From contig CALAGB010000051.1 of the NCBI GenBank assembly GCA_937891245.1, forward strand, positions 1 through 12,445: a stretch of 12,445 nt of DNA, read 5' to 3'. The stretch is from an uncultured Thermomicrobiales bacterium (GTDB lineage Bacteria; Chloroflexota; Chloroflexia; Thermomicrobiales; Thermomicrobiaceae). Shown here in pieces: positions 1 to 6,365 of this stretch (positions are counted from its first letter, which is position 1; each line of letters starts with the position of its first letter). Under the pieces are notes generated by a model that saw only the letters and a program-made list of their open reading frames with translations, was not told where the DNA came from and did no database searches. The position numbers and the translations under genes were made by a program.

Positions 1-1
1 C

Positions 2-523
2 ATCATCGCCTTCTGCGCGCTGCTTAACGAAGGCGCCATGTCCGATTGGAGCGCGGTCTACCTCCGCGATGTCATCGGTACCAGCACCGGCATGGCCGCT
101 GCCGGCTTCACGGTCTTCTCGGTGACGATGGCAGCTGGCCGTTTGGCGGGCGACCGCCTGGCGACACGCTTCGGCACACCACTTCTCATCCGTCTCGGCG
201 GCATCATCGCGGCGCTGGGGCTCGGGGTTGCGCTGGCCGTGCCAGGCCTGGCGGCCAGCCTATTCGGCTTCGCCTGCGTCGGCGCCGGCATGTCGTTCGT
301 CTTCCCGCTGATCGTCAGCGCGGCGAGCCGCACGGGGCAAATGGCGCCCGGGCCGGCGATCGCCGCGATTTCGACTGCTGGCTACATCGGGCTGATGGCC
401 GGACCGTCATCGATCGGTCTCACTGCCGAGCTCAGCTCGCTGCGTGTCGCGCTCGGAATCGTGGTGTTACTTAGCCTGTTGGTGGCGTTCCTGGCGTCGC
501 GGACGGTCGTCGCGCGCGAATGA
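2..523 (+). CDS. MFS transporter, C-terminal half (5' end outside window)
   Basis: The frame is open from base 2, so the gene begins upstream of the window; 173 codons and the TGA stop remain. The first visible residues read FCALLNEGAMSDWSAVYLRD, a segment typical of helix 7 in the YbjJ-like branch of the major facilitator superfamily (E. coli YbjJ has a similar 'EGAxxDWSAxxxR' stretch, from memory). About five further hydrophobic segments follow, matching the second six-helix bundle. A loop with GRLAGDRLATRFG resembles the MFS motif A repeat between helices 8 and 9. The protein would sit in the cytoplasmic membrane as a secondary transporter; the substrate cannot be told from this half. Its last 53 bases overlap, in antisense, the 3' end of the convergent regulator gene. 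An internal ATG at 38 is not the true start, because the conserved helix runs upstream of it. Confidence 0.85.
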   Translation: MIAFCALLNEGAMSDWSAVYLRDVIGTSTGMAAAGFTVFSVTMAAGRLAGDRLATRFGTPLLIRLGGIIAALGLGVALAVPGLAASLFGFACVGAGMSFVFPLIVSAASRTGQMAPGPAIAAISTAGYIGLMAGPSSIGLTAELSSLRVALGIVVLLSLLVAFLASRTVVARE

Positions 524-1154
524 CGTAACCGCAGAAGTGTCCGCCGGACAGTAGATGAGTGGCGCGTTCGACATCAGCATCGAGCAACTGGCGGAACATC
601 TGCGCTTCGTAGTCGCAGGCGGCTGGGAAGCAGGCGGCCACCCGATTGATGGCACAGTTGTACTGCCTGATCATCCAGGTCGATTCGTCGCACTGCTCGG
701 AGACGGCATAGTAGCCGAGTTCGTCCATCCCCTCGGCCAGCGCTTCGACACGTTCGCCCAGCGTCCGCGCGTGACTGATCCGCTCGCGCAGGTATTCGCA
801 GGTACGCTCGGCGCGTCGTTCGAGCAGCAGGTCGACCTTGCGCGAACCGTCGATCTGCACCAGATCGGCCAGCAACTCGGTGACAACCATGTCGTAATGC
901 TTGGGGAAGAAATCTTCGGCAAGCGGAGCGATGCGATAGAGATTGGCCGGACGGCCGATCGCGCGGCGTTCCAACGTCGCTTCGATCAGTTCGTCGTTTT
1001 CGAGCGCGGCCAGATGCTTCCGCACCGCCATCGACGTGATGCCGAGCAACGCGGCCAACTGATCGGCGGTGAGCCCATCACTTTTCTTGAGGGTGTAGAG
1101 GATCTTGCGCCGGGTCGCCCCGCGCGGCAAGCTCGGTTTACCCTTGGTTGCCAT
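471..1154 (-). CDS. SufR-like winged-helix transcriptional regulator with putative Fe-S cysteines
   Basis: This 227-residue protein has an N-terminal DeoR/ArsR-type winged helix (about residues 14-75). The recognition helix is around TSMAVRKHLAALE, followed by the wing signature GRPANLYR, as in SufR and related regulators. The C-terminal half contains cysteines at 119, 155, 167, 175, 180 and 208. The set C167-X12-C180-X27-C208 has the spacing I recall for Fe-S ligands in SufR proteins, so an iron-sulfur-sensing repressor or activator is likely (inference). The ATG at 1154 is chosen over an ATG at 1187 because GGAGGG lies three bases upstream of it and the protein then begins MATKGKPSLPRG. No suf or isc genes are visible beside it. 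It is divergent from the gene at 1392 and converges on the MFS gene with a 53-bp overlap. The last 15 residues (Pro/Thr-rich) come from the overlapped DNA. Confidence 0.85.
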   Translation of the reverse strand: MATKGKPSLPRGATRRKILYTLKKSDGLTADQLAALLGITSMAVRKHLAALENDELIEATLERRAIGRPANLYRIAPLAEDFFPKHYDMVVTELLADLVQIDGSRKVDLLLERRAERTCEYLRERISHARTLGERVEALAEGMDELGYYAVSEQCDESTWMIRQYNCAINRVAACFPAACDYEAQMFRQLLDADVERATHLLSGGHFCGYVIRARRPSATPGTPPTG

Positions 1155-1157
1155 CGT

Positions 1158-1163
1158 CCCTCC
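1158..1163 (-). promoter_or_regulatory. Ribosome binding site deciding the regulator start
   Basis: GGAGGG on the - strand ends three bases before the ATG at 1154. It supports that start over the longer frame beginning at 1187, which has no comparable site. Confidence 0.75.
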
Positions 1164-1164
1164 A

Positions 1165-1182
1165 CATAAGATCATAACATAA
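1165..1182 (-). promoter_or_regulatory. AT-rich element with three CATAA repeats; candidate -10 of the regulator gene
   Basis: Read on the + strand, CATAA occurs three times (1165-1169, 1173-1177, 1178-1182) in otherwise GC-rich DNA. On the - strand this gives TATGAT at 1176-1171, one mismatch from TATAAT, which would place transcription start about ten bases upstream of the regulator ATG. No good -35 box is seen at the right distance (GCAAGG), so either an activator is used or the call is wrong. The repeats could also be a binding site for the regulator itself. No CAAC-N6-GTTG SufR-type operator was found in this spacer. Confidence 0.35.
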
Positions 1183-1281
1183 AGCACCGATTACCTTGCT
1201 GAAACGCGTGCACCGGCGCGGGACCTTCGTACCGAAGTCGCTCCGATCATCCTACGCCTTCACCGACCAATGGTATCTCGG

Positions 1282-1306
1282 AAGGCTCCTGAGCCTTTTC
1301 TATACT
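1282..1306 (+). promoter_or_regulatory. Inverted repeat next to a candidate -10 box, upstream of the gene at 1392
   Basis: AAGGCTC-CT-GAGCCTT (1282-1297) is a perfect 7-bp-arm inverted repeat. Four bases later comes TATACT (1301-1306), a good -10 match. The repeat therefore lies where the -35/-10 spacer would be, a common place for an operator. There is no clear -35 box. A terminator is less likely: nothing on the + strand ends just upstream, and the loop would be only two to four bases. The remainder of the 237-bp spacer shows nothing else I can name. Confidence 0.35.
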
Positions 1307-1391
1307 TGGCGCATCGTGGCGCACGTTCACCCCGCTGTTTGGCGCTACACGCATTCAGAACGACCGGTCGCGGAGGTCCAGCAGTTCTACT

Positions 1392-2630
1392 ATGACATAC
1401 CAGACGCGGGCCATCATCGTTAGTCGCCGGGTCGCGACGATCTCCTACGTCGGTGGGCTCTCGCTGCTGATCATCGCACTTCGACCACGCAGCAAATACG
1501 CCGCGCGACATGCCAACATGGCCGCCGGTCTGCACCTGATCCGCTTTGGTTGGGCAGCGCTGACCCTCATCGTCTGGAGCATGAGCACCAACAATCCCGC
1601 GGCACGATCGATCGACCGCATCGCACTCGACCTGGGCATGCTGCTGATCGCGGGCATCCCCTGGCCGAACGGCGTCGATATTCACCTGGCGCTGGCACTC
1701 TCGCTGCCGCTCGGCTTTACCTGGATGCTGGGACTCATCGGGGCGGTACTCGCGGCGACCGGCCGAACCGCCGATCTCGAACACTGTTTTCATAGCGACT
1801 GGTCGGGTGAGATGCAGTATCCCGACGACAATTTCAGCCATACATCGCGTACCGGTAGTACGAACCGGCCGGAAGATCGCTCGCGACTCAAGGAGTTGAC
1901 CGAACAGCGCATCGACCGTATCTGGCAGGCATCGCAGGTCGCGGCGCTCGAACATCGCCGCGTCGAGCGACTGGAAGAAGTGCGCGCCGATCAGGATGCC
2001 GTACTCAGCCGCATCTCCAATCTCAACCGGATGCTCGCGCTCGGGGAAATCAGTCTGACGCGTTTCAATACCATCTACTCCGAGCTGATCGACTACCTCG
2101 ACGTGCTCCGGCTGGAGGCCGGCAATCTCGAACTCCGCCGGGCCGATTCACGCTCGCTCAACGACCACGGCCCGCGCCCGCCGACAATCGACTCAATACC
2201 GGAAACGCGCGTCGAGACGCTCGCGATCGTCGATCCCAGCGGGCTGCCACTCGTGACCCACGGCCATTTCTCGGTGGACGAGCCGATGATCACCGGCATG
2301 GTCTCTGCCTTCGAGAGTCTATCCGAGGAGATGTTCGGCTCAGCCGTGCATAAGACGCAGCTGGCTGATGGGCAGGTCATTCACTTCGTGCGTGGTCAGG
2401 CAACGATCGCCTACGCGATTTTCGAAGACGAGCCGGCCGTTGAGCAAATCCTGCGGCTGCGCGAATACCATCAGAACTTCGAGACGCTGAACGCCGAGGT
2501 TCTGCGCACCTTGCCGATCGACGCCGCGCATCTGCGCGATCTCGCCAGCCCCTTCGATTTCGTGCCTCGCCAAGCCGAGACCCTCCCACCGCCAAGGCCG
2601 CTTCCGATCCGCCAGTTCCGCGTCAAGTAG
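1392..2630 (+). CDS. Membrane protein with coiled coil, SHOCT-like segment and roadblock/longin-like C-terminal domain
   Basis: This 412-residue protein has four layers. Residues 14-30, 44-62, about 77-91 and 97-122 are hydrophobic helices. Their order, with YVGGLSLLIIAL and a following basic ARHANMAAG, resembles DUF4870-type small membrane domains. Residues 160-255 are charged and helical, likely a coiled coil. Inside it, ISNLNRMLALGEISLTRFNT (208-227), continuing with IYSELIDYL, fits the SHOCT pattern (L..L...G.I....F...Y..L). After a proline-rich linker, residues 273-375 alternate strands and helices (ETLAIVDPSG, VSAFESLSEEMFG, VIHFVRGQATIAYAIFE) in the manner of a roadblock/LC7 or longin fold, as in MglB-like regulators of small GTPases. 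The domain calls are by eye. The ATG at 1392 has GGAGGT 14 bases upstream, somewhat far. The gene is divergent from the SufR-like regulator, which may control it. The molecular function is unknown; a membrane-anchored scaffold or signalling protein is the best guess. Confidence 0.8.
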   Translation: MTYQTRAIIVSRRVATISYVGGLSLLIIALRPRSKYAARHANMAAGLHLIRFGWAALTLIVWSMSTNNPAARSIDRIALDLGMLLIAGIPWPNGVDIHLALALSLPLGFTWMLGLIGAVLAATGRTADLEHCFHSDWSGEMQYPDDNFSHTSRTGSTNRPEDRSRLKELTEQRIDRIWQASQVAALEHRRVERLEEVRADQDAVLSRISNLNRMLALGEISLTRFNTIYSELIDYLDVLRLEAGNLELRRADSRSLNDHGPRPPTIDSIPETRVETLAIVDPSGLPLVTHGHFSVDEPMITGMVSAFESLSEEMFGSAVHKTQLADGQVIHFVRGQATIAYAIFEDEPAVEQILRLREYHQNFETLNAEVLRTLPIDAAHLRDLASPFDFVPRQAETLPPPRPLPIRQFRVK

Positions 2631-2646
2631 GGGCAACCCTTTCCTC

Positions 2647-2661
2647 AGCGATTCAATCGCT
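2647..2661. terminator. Possible bidirectional hairpin between convergent genes
   Basis: AGCGATT-C-AATCGCT forms a near-perfect inverted repeat in the 22-bp gap between the stops at 2630 (+) and 2653 (-), reaching into the end of the yfhO-like gene. Neither side is followed by a clear T tract, so termination is only suggested by position. Confidence 0.25.
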
Positions 2662-4800
2662 CTTGCGATAAGGGATGCGCGTCCAGCCGAAGAGCAGGCC
2701 GCCGATGGTCAGGAGGAGACCGGCCAGTGCCAGTATCGCGCCGCCCTTCACCGAAGTGGGCGCGTAATGGTAGACGACCGTGTGCGTGCCCGGCGTGAGC
2801 TTGATGGCGGGCAGAATGCCGTCGATCAATTCGATGTCAGCCGGCTTGGCATCGACGGTCGCCTGCCAGCCGGGATAGGCCGGATCGGCGACGACCAGAT
2901 AGGCCGGTTCGTTCGTCGTGGCCTGGAAGTGGTCATTCTCACGGCTGAGCAGCATTGGCGTCACGCCGCCCGGCAGGCGCTGGAGCGCATCGAGCGTTGG
3001 CGGAGCGCCGTCGGCCGCCGGTTTGACGAGGTACGCCGGTCCGGCATCTTCCTTATTACGGTAGATCATGACCTTGCCCATCGTCACGATGTCAGCCAGC
3101 TCCGGGTTGGTAAGCCGCTTGTTGGAGATGACGATGCCGACGTGCATCAGACCAAGCAGCTTCGGGTTCGGCGTGCCATCATCGGCTGATGGGATCGTCA
3201 GTTGATACCCCTTGATCTTGTACCCCCCCGCCTTGCTCATGAACTTGACGTAGTTCTCGATGAGAAGCGGATCCCAGCCGTCGGCCATACGCAGATTGAG
3301 CGTCACCGCCCCAAGCTGCGGGAGGTTTCGCTGCACGCCGTACGAGCGACTCGTACCGGCCAGTTGTGCCACCGTCTGCTCCAGCGGCGGCGGGGTTGTC
3401 GCGGTGATCTCTTTGACCTGCGCCCGGCCCTGATCGACCTTGATCAAGGTCACCGAGACGAGCAGCACCATGACGAAGCCAAGCATGAGTTGATTCCGTC
3501 GCAGATAGCGCGGGTGATAGCTGTGCAGCAGGCCGAGCAGCGCTTCGGCTCCGATGCCGGCCAGCAGGGCGATGCCGAGCAACGCCACCAGCCAGATACG
3601 TGAGAGGCCGCGAAAACTGTCGAACTCCGGCAATACATGCGCGGCGACGTAGAAGAGCGGTGAGGCGTTGCCCATCGCCAGCGCGCCGATCAGCACGATG
3701 CCGCCGAGCAACGGCAGTATGCGGCGCCCGGCGGCGACGATTCCAACCGCCGCCAGCAGGAGCACCAGGCCGCCCGGCTGCATGACGTTCTCCCAGGGAA
3801 CCGCCGAGGGTGGGGTGTGGCCGAAGAGCGCCTTAACAACCTGGAGGATTGGATAGGCATCGGTCGCGGCAATCGCATCCTGGCGTGTCGAATGGTTTGT
3901 AAACTCCAGGAGCGGCAGCAGGTGAATCGAGGAGAGCAAGAGCCCGCCCAGCCCGGCCACGGCCAGGCCGAGCAGTGGTGAGACGATCGCGCGGGAACCG
4001 CAGGCACGCCAGCGTGTGCCGAGCAGCCAGAGCGCCACCCCGGCGACCATCATCATGCCGTAATAGGCCATCTGCGGATGTCCGGCGAGCACGGCGAGCG
4101 CCAGTACGACACCGAAGGGAGCCGCCCAGCGGCGTGGATCCTTGATCGTCGCCCAACAGCCCAGCGCGAGCCAGGGATACCAGGCGACCGCCTGCACCAG
4201 CGTCATATGTCCAGCGCCGAGATGCGCGATCAGACGTGGCGTCGCCATAAAACTGACGGCCGCGACCAGGCTCGCCCAGCGCGAGAGCCGGAAGGCGTGT
4301 CGCGCCAGCAAGAGCGTCCCCAACCCCGCCAGTACGAGATGTCCGAGCATCAGCAGCAGGTAGTAATCGCGAATCGGAACGAGATTCACCAGTTGAGTCG
4401 GCGGATAGAAGATGGCGGCCAACGGATCGGCCGAGAGTGGACGCCCACCGCCGTAGAACGGATTCCAGAGCGGCAGCCGGTGTTCGTCTGCGATCGTGCG
4501 CTTGAGCAGGAGCGCGCTTGGCCAATGGCTGATCATGATGTCGCTGTAGGGGTCGCCGGCCGGTAGCTCATTGGAATGGATCGGCGCCGGCCAGAGAAGT
4601 GCGACAGCGACCGCGATCAGGACGAGCGCCTGGCCGGCGATCATCGCCCAGCGTTCGCGCAACGGCAGATCGCGCGCGCGCCGAAGCGGCTGGTCATCTC
4701 TATCCGCGAGCCGAGGCTCCGGCCCTCGTACGTTCAGATCGGGCCGCGATCGCGTCCCGCGCCGGAGCGGCGCTCGATCACCGGACGAGAATACTCGCAC
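2653..4800 (-). CDS. YfhO-family polytopic membrane protein (GT-C-like)
   Basis: The product has 715 residues. After a basic, arginine-rich N-terminus (1-50), helix 1 spans about 53-71. A first extracytoplasmic loop follows with GDPYSDIMISHWPSALL, then LPLWNPFYGGGRPLSADPLA and the YPPTQL motif, all typical of YfhO (PF09586). About ten more membrane helices run to residue 455. An outside domain (about 480-680) ends in YPGWQATVDAKPADIELIDG and HYAPTSVKGG, the standard YfhO C-terminal signature, before a last helix near 685-705. Family members are thought to transfer sugars from lipid carriers to surface polymers; B. subtilis YfhO is linked to lipoteichoic acid glycosylation. The acceptor here is unknown. 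The GTG at 4800 is chosen because GAGAGG lies eight bases upstream; a later start close to helix 1 is also possible, since the first 50 residues are not conserved-looking. It lies downstream of the MFS exporter, 157 bp away on the same strand. Confidence 0.85.
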   Translation of the reverse strand: MRVFSSGDRAPLRRGTRSRPDLNVRGPEPRLADRDDQPLRRARDLPLRERWAMIAGQALVLIAVAVALLWPAPIHSNELPAGDPYSDIMISHWPSALLLKRTIADEHRLPLWNPFYGGGRPLSADPLAAIFYPPTQLVNLVPIRDYYLLLMLGHLVLAGLGTLLLARHAFRLSRWASLVAAVSFMATPRLIAHLGAGHMTLVQAVAWYPWLALGCWATIKDPRRWAAPFGVVLALAVLAGHPQMAYYGMMMVAGVALWLLGTRWRACGSRAIVSPLLGLAVAGLGGLLLSSIHLLPLLEFTNHSTRQDAIAATDAYPILQVVKALFGHTPPSAVPWENVMQPGGLVLLLAAVGIVAAGRRILPLLGGIVLIGALAMGNASPLFYVAAHVLPEFDSFRGLSRIWLVALLGIALLAGIGAEALLGLLHSYHPRYLRRNQLMLGFVMVLLVSVTLIKVDQGRAQVKEITATTPPPLEQTVAQLAGTSRSYGVQRNLPQLGAVTLNLRMADGWDPLLIENYVKFMSKAGGYKIKGYQLTIPSADDGTPNPKLLGLMHVGIVISNKRLTNPELADIVTMGKVMIYRNKEDAGPAYLVKPAADGAPPTLDALQRLPGGVTPMLLSRENDHFQATTNEPAYLVVADPAYPGWQATVDAKPADIELIDGILPAIKLTPGTHTVVYHYAPTSVKGGAILALAGLLLTIGGLLFGWTRIPYRKSD

Positions 4801-4957
4801 GCAGATCGCCTCTCGTTCTCTCCGTAGTCAGACAACTGACGACGTGATCGGTCGGTCACGCGACGCAACGGTCGCGCGTGACTGGGGCAGTCGCCGAACG
4901 AGCACGCCAGGCAGCGTTGCCGCCATCGGTCATGTTGCCACCCGCGTACGGAGCGCG
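4801..4957. other. 157-bp gap with two inverted repeats
   Basis: The gap between the MFS stop (4958) and the yfhO-like start (4800) holds GTCACGCG (4855-4862) pairing perfectly with CGCGTGAC (4875-4882), extendable by two pairs around a CG bulge. It also holds GTCAG-ACAA-CTGAC at about 4827-4840, close to the yfhO-like ribosome site GAGAGG (4809-4814). The larger hairpin is not followed by T residues on the - strand. It could be an attenuating or mRNA-processing structure, or an operator. No convincing promoter boxes and no supportable gene were seen. Confidence 0.4.
4809..4814 (-). promoter_or_regulatory. Ribosome binding site supporting the GTG start of the yfhO-like gene
   Basis: GAGAGG on the - strand lies eight bases before the GTG at 4800. 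It is the main support for the long N-terminus of the YfhO-family protein. Confidence 0.5.
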
Positions 4958-6244
4958 TCAACGCGAGCGCGAACCCTCAAGCCCGCGGGGTGTGGGCGGT
5001 GCCGCCGAGCTGTTCGGTGACAGCTCCTCGCCGTGATAGGCCCAGAGCGGTCGCGCCCACCGGTGGGAGGCGAGCGCCATCAAGGCACAGGCGACACCGC
5101 CGATCAGCATCGCGCCGCGCGCCCCGATGACGCTGGCGACCATGCCCGCTTGAAAATCGCCGAGCCGCGGGCCGCCGATCGAAAAGACGGTCGAAAGCGC
5201 GCCGACGCGCCCGCGCAGGCTATCGGGCGTCGCCAGCTGGCGTGCGATCGACCGCAAGGCCGAACTGACGGCATCAAGCCCGCCGGAGATCGCCAGCAGC
5301 GCCAGCGCCAGCGCAAACGAATGCGCCTGGCCGAAGGCGGCCAGTACACAGCCGTAGACGACGATGGTGAGCGCGATCAGCTTGCCGGGTCGTTTCGGCT
5401 GCGGCAGGAAGGTGAAGAGCAATGAACCGATCACCGCGCCGAAGCTAACCGCCGAATAGAGCAGCCCAAGCCCCTGTGCGCCGACGTCGAGGATCGATTC
5501 AGCGAAAACCGGCAGCAGGCCGAAGCGAGAGGCGAAGAGCACTGCCAGGAAGTCGATCAGCATCAATTGCCAGAGCACCGGCCGCTCGCGTACGAAGGTG
5601 AGTCCATCGACCAGCGCGCCGAAGCCGCGTCGTGGCAACGGATCGGGCAACTGGCGCGATCTCATGGCAAACAGCGCCCCGACGACCACGAAGAACGAAG
5701 CGGCATCGAGCCAGTAGGCCGCCGCCACTCCGAGCACGCCAATGATCATGCCGCCGAGCGCCGGACCGAGCACGGCGGCGAAATTCGACGACAGCACGTT
5801 GAGCGTCAGCGCATTCGTCAGTCGCTCGCGATCGACCAGTGCCGGAATGAAGGCTTGCGTAGTCGGGACGCTGACGGCCGACATCGCCGCCGTCAGAATG
5901 GCAAAGAGGTAGAGGAGCCAAACATCGGTCCGGCCGATCTGAATGGCGACTGCCAGCAAGGCGCTGAAGAGCGCCAGCGTCGATTGCGAGATGAGCAGCA
6001 GACGCCGCCGGTCGACCTGATCGGCCAGTATACCGCCGAAGAGTGACAGAAAAATGGTGGGAATGGCCCGTGCCAGCGCGATCCCGCCGAGGAGCGCCGC
6101 CGACCCGGTGATGTCGTAGACAAGCCAGCCGAGCGCCACCGTCTGGACCTGGGTACCGACCGACGAGATGAACTGGCTGGACCAGATGAGCCTGAAATCA
6201 CGAAAAACCAGTGACGCGAGCGCGGTCGGTAACCGCCGTTTCAT
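4958..6244 (-). CDS. MFS exporter, MFS_3 / EntS-like
   Basis: This 428-residue transporter begins VFRDFRLIWSSQFISSVGTQ (residues 13-32), the start typical of the MFS_3 (PF05977) and EntS-like exporters. Motif A is visible as GGILADQVDRRRLLL at 70-84, and twelve hydrophobic segments fit the length. A matching loop in the second half contains SLRGRVGALSTVFSIGGPRLGDF. The ATG at 6244 fits the family N-terminus, although the ribosome site in front is weak. The tail after the last helix (about 395-428) is hydrophilic and Pro/Ser/Arg-rich. Relatives export siderophores, macrolides or other small molecules by proton antiport; nothing nearby names the substrate here. It starts 53 bp beyond the kdp terminator and so should be a separate transcription unit, perhaps with the yfhO-like gene downstream. 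Confidence 0.88.
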   Translation of the reverse strand: MKRRLPTALASLVFRDFRLIWSSQFISSVGTQVQTVALGWLVYDITGSAALLGGIALARAIPTIFLSLFGGILADQVDRRRLLLISQSTLALFSALLAVAIQIGRTDVWLLYLFAILTAAMSAVSVPTTQAFIPALVDRERLTNALTLNVLSSNFAAVLGPALGGMIIGVLGVAAAYWLDAASFFVVVGALFAMRSRQLPDPLPRRGFGALVDGLTFVRERPVLWQLMLIDFLAVLFASRFGLLPVFAESILDVGAQGLGLLYSAVSFGAVIGSLLFTFLPQPKRPGKLIALTIVVYGCVLAAFGQAHSFALALALLAISGGLDAVSSALRSIARQLATPDSLRGRVGALSTVFSIGGPRLGDFQAGMVASVIGARGAMLIGGVACALMALASHRWARPLWAYHGEELSPNSSAAPPTPRGLEGSRSR

Positions 6245-6285
6245 GGGCTCGTCTGTCCGAGTTGCATAACCAGTTCCCGGCTTAA

Positions 6286-6316
6286 TCAGAAACGAAACGC
6301 ACGCGATTGGCGTGCG
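6286..6316 (-). terminator. Intrinsic terminator of the kdp operon
   Basis: On the - strand, CGCACGC-CAATC-GCGTGCG (6316-6298) makes a seven-pair GC stem with a five-base loop. It is followed at once by the T-rich run TTTCGTTTCT. It lies 50 bp past the kdpD stop at 6366 and before the next gene at 6244, as expected for the end of the kdp transcript. Confidence 0.75.
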
Positions 6317-6365
6317 CTGACGTGGCGTATCGTACCAGATGGGTCATACCGGCGCGGCGCGCTCG

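Noticed and set aside
555..1169. A 204-codon open frame antisense to the SufR-like regulator
   Set aside because: The opposite strand encodes a clear winged-helix protein with conserved cysteines and a strong ribosome site.
1196..1423. A 75-codon TTG-started frame in the divergent spacer
   Set aside because: It has no ribosome site, runs across the candidate promoter and overlaps the next gene; the composition is not protein-like.
4734..4961. A 75-codon - strand frame starting on the MFS stop (TTGA overlap) with CxxC-like cysteines
   Set aside because: It overlaps the start of the yfhO-like gene by 67 bases, is Arg-rich without a fold-like pattern and has no clear ribosome site. It would deserve another look only if the yfhO-like start is moved downstream.
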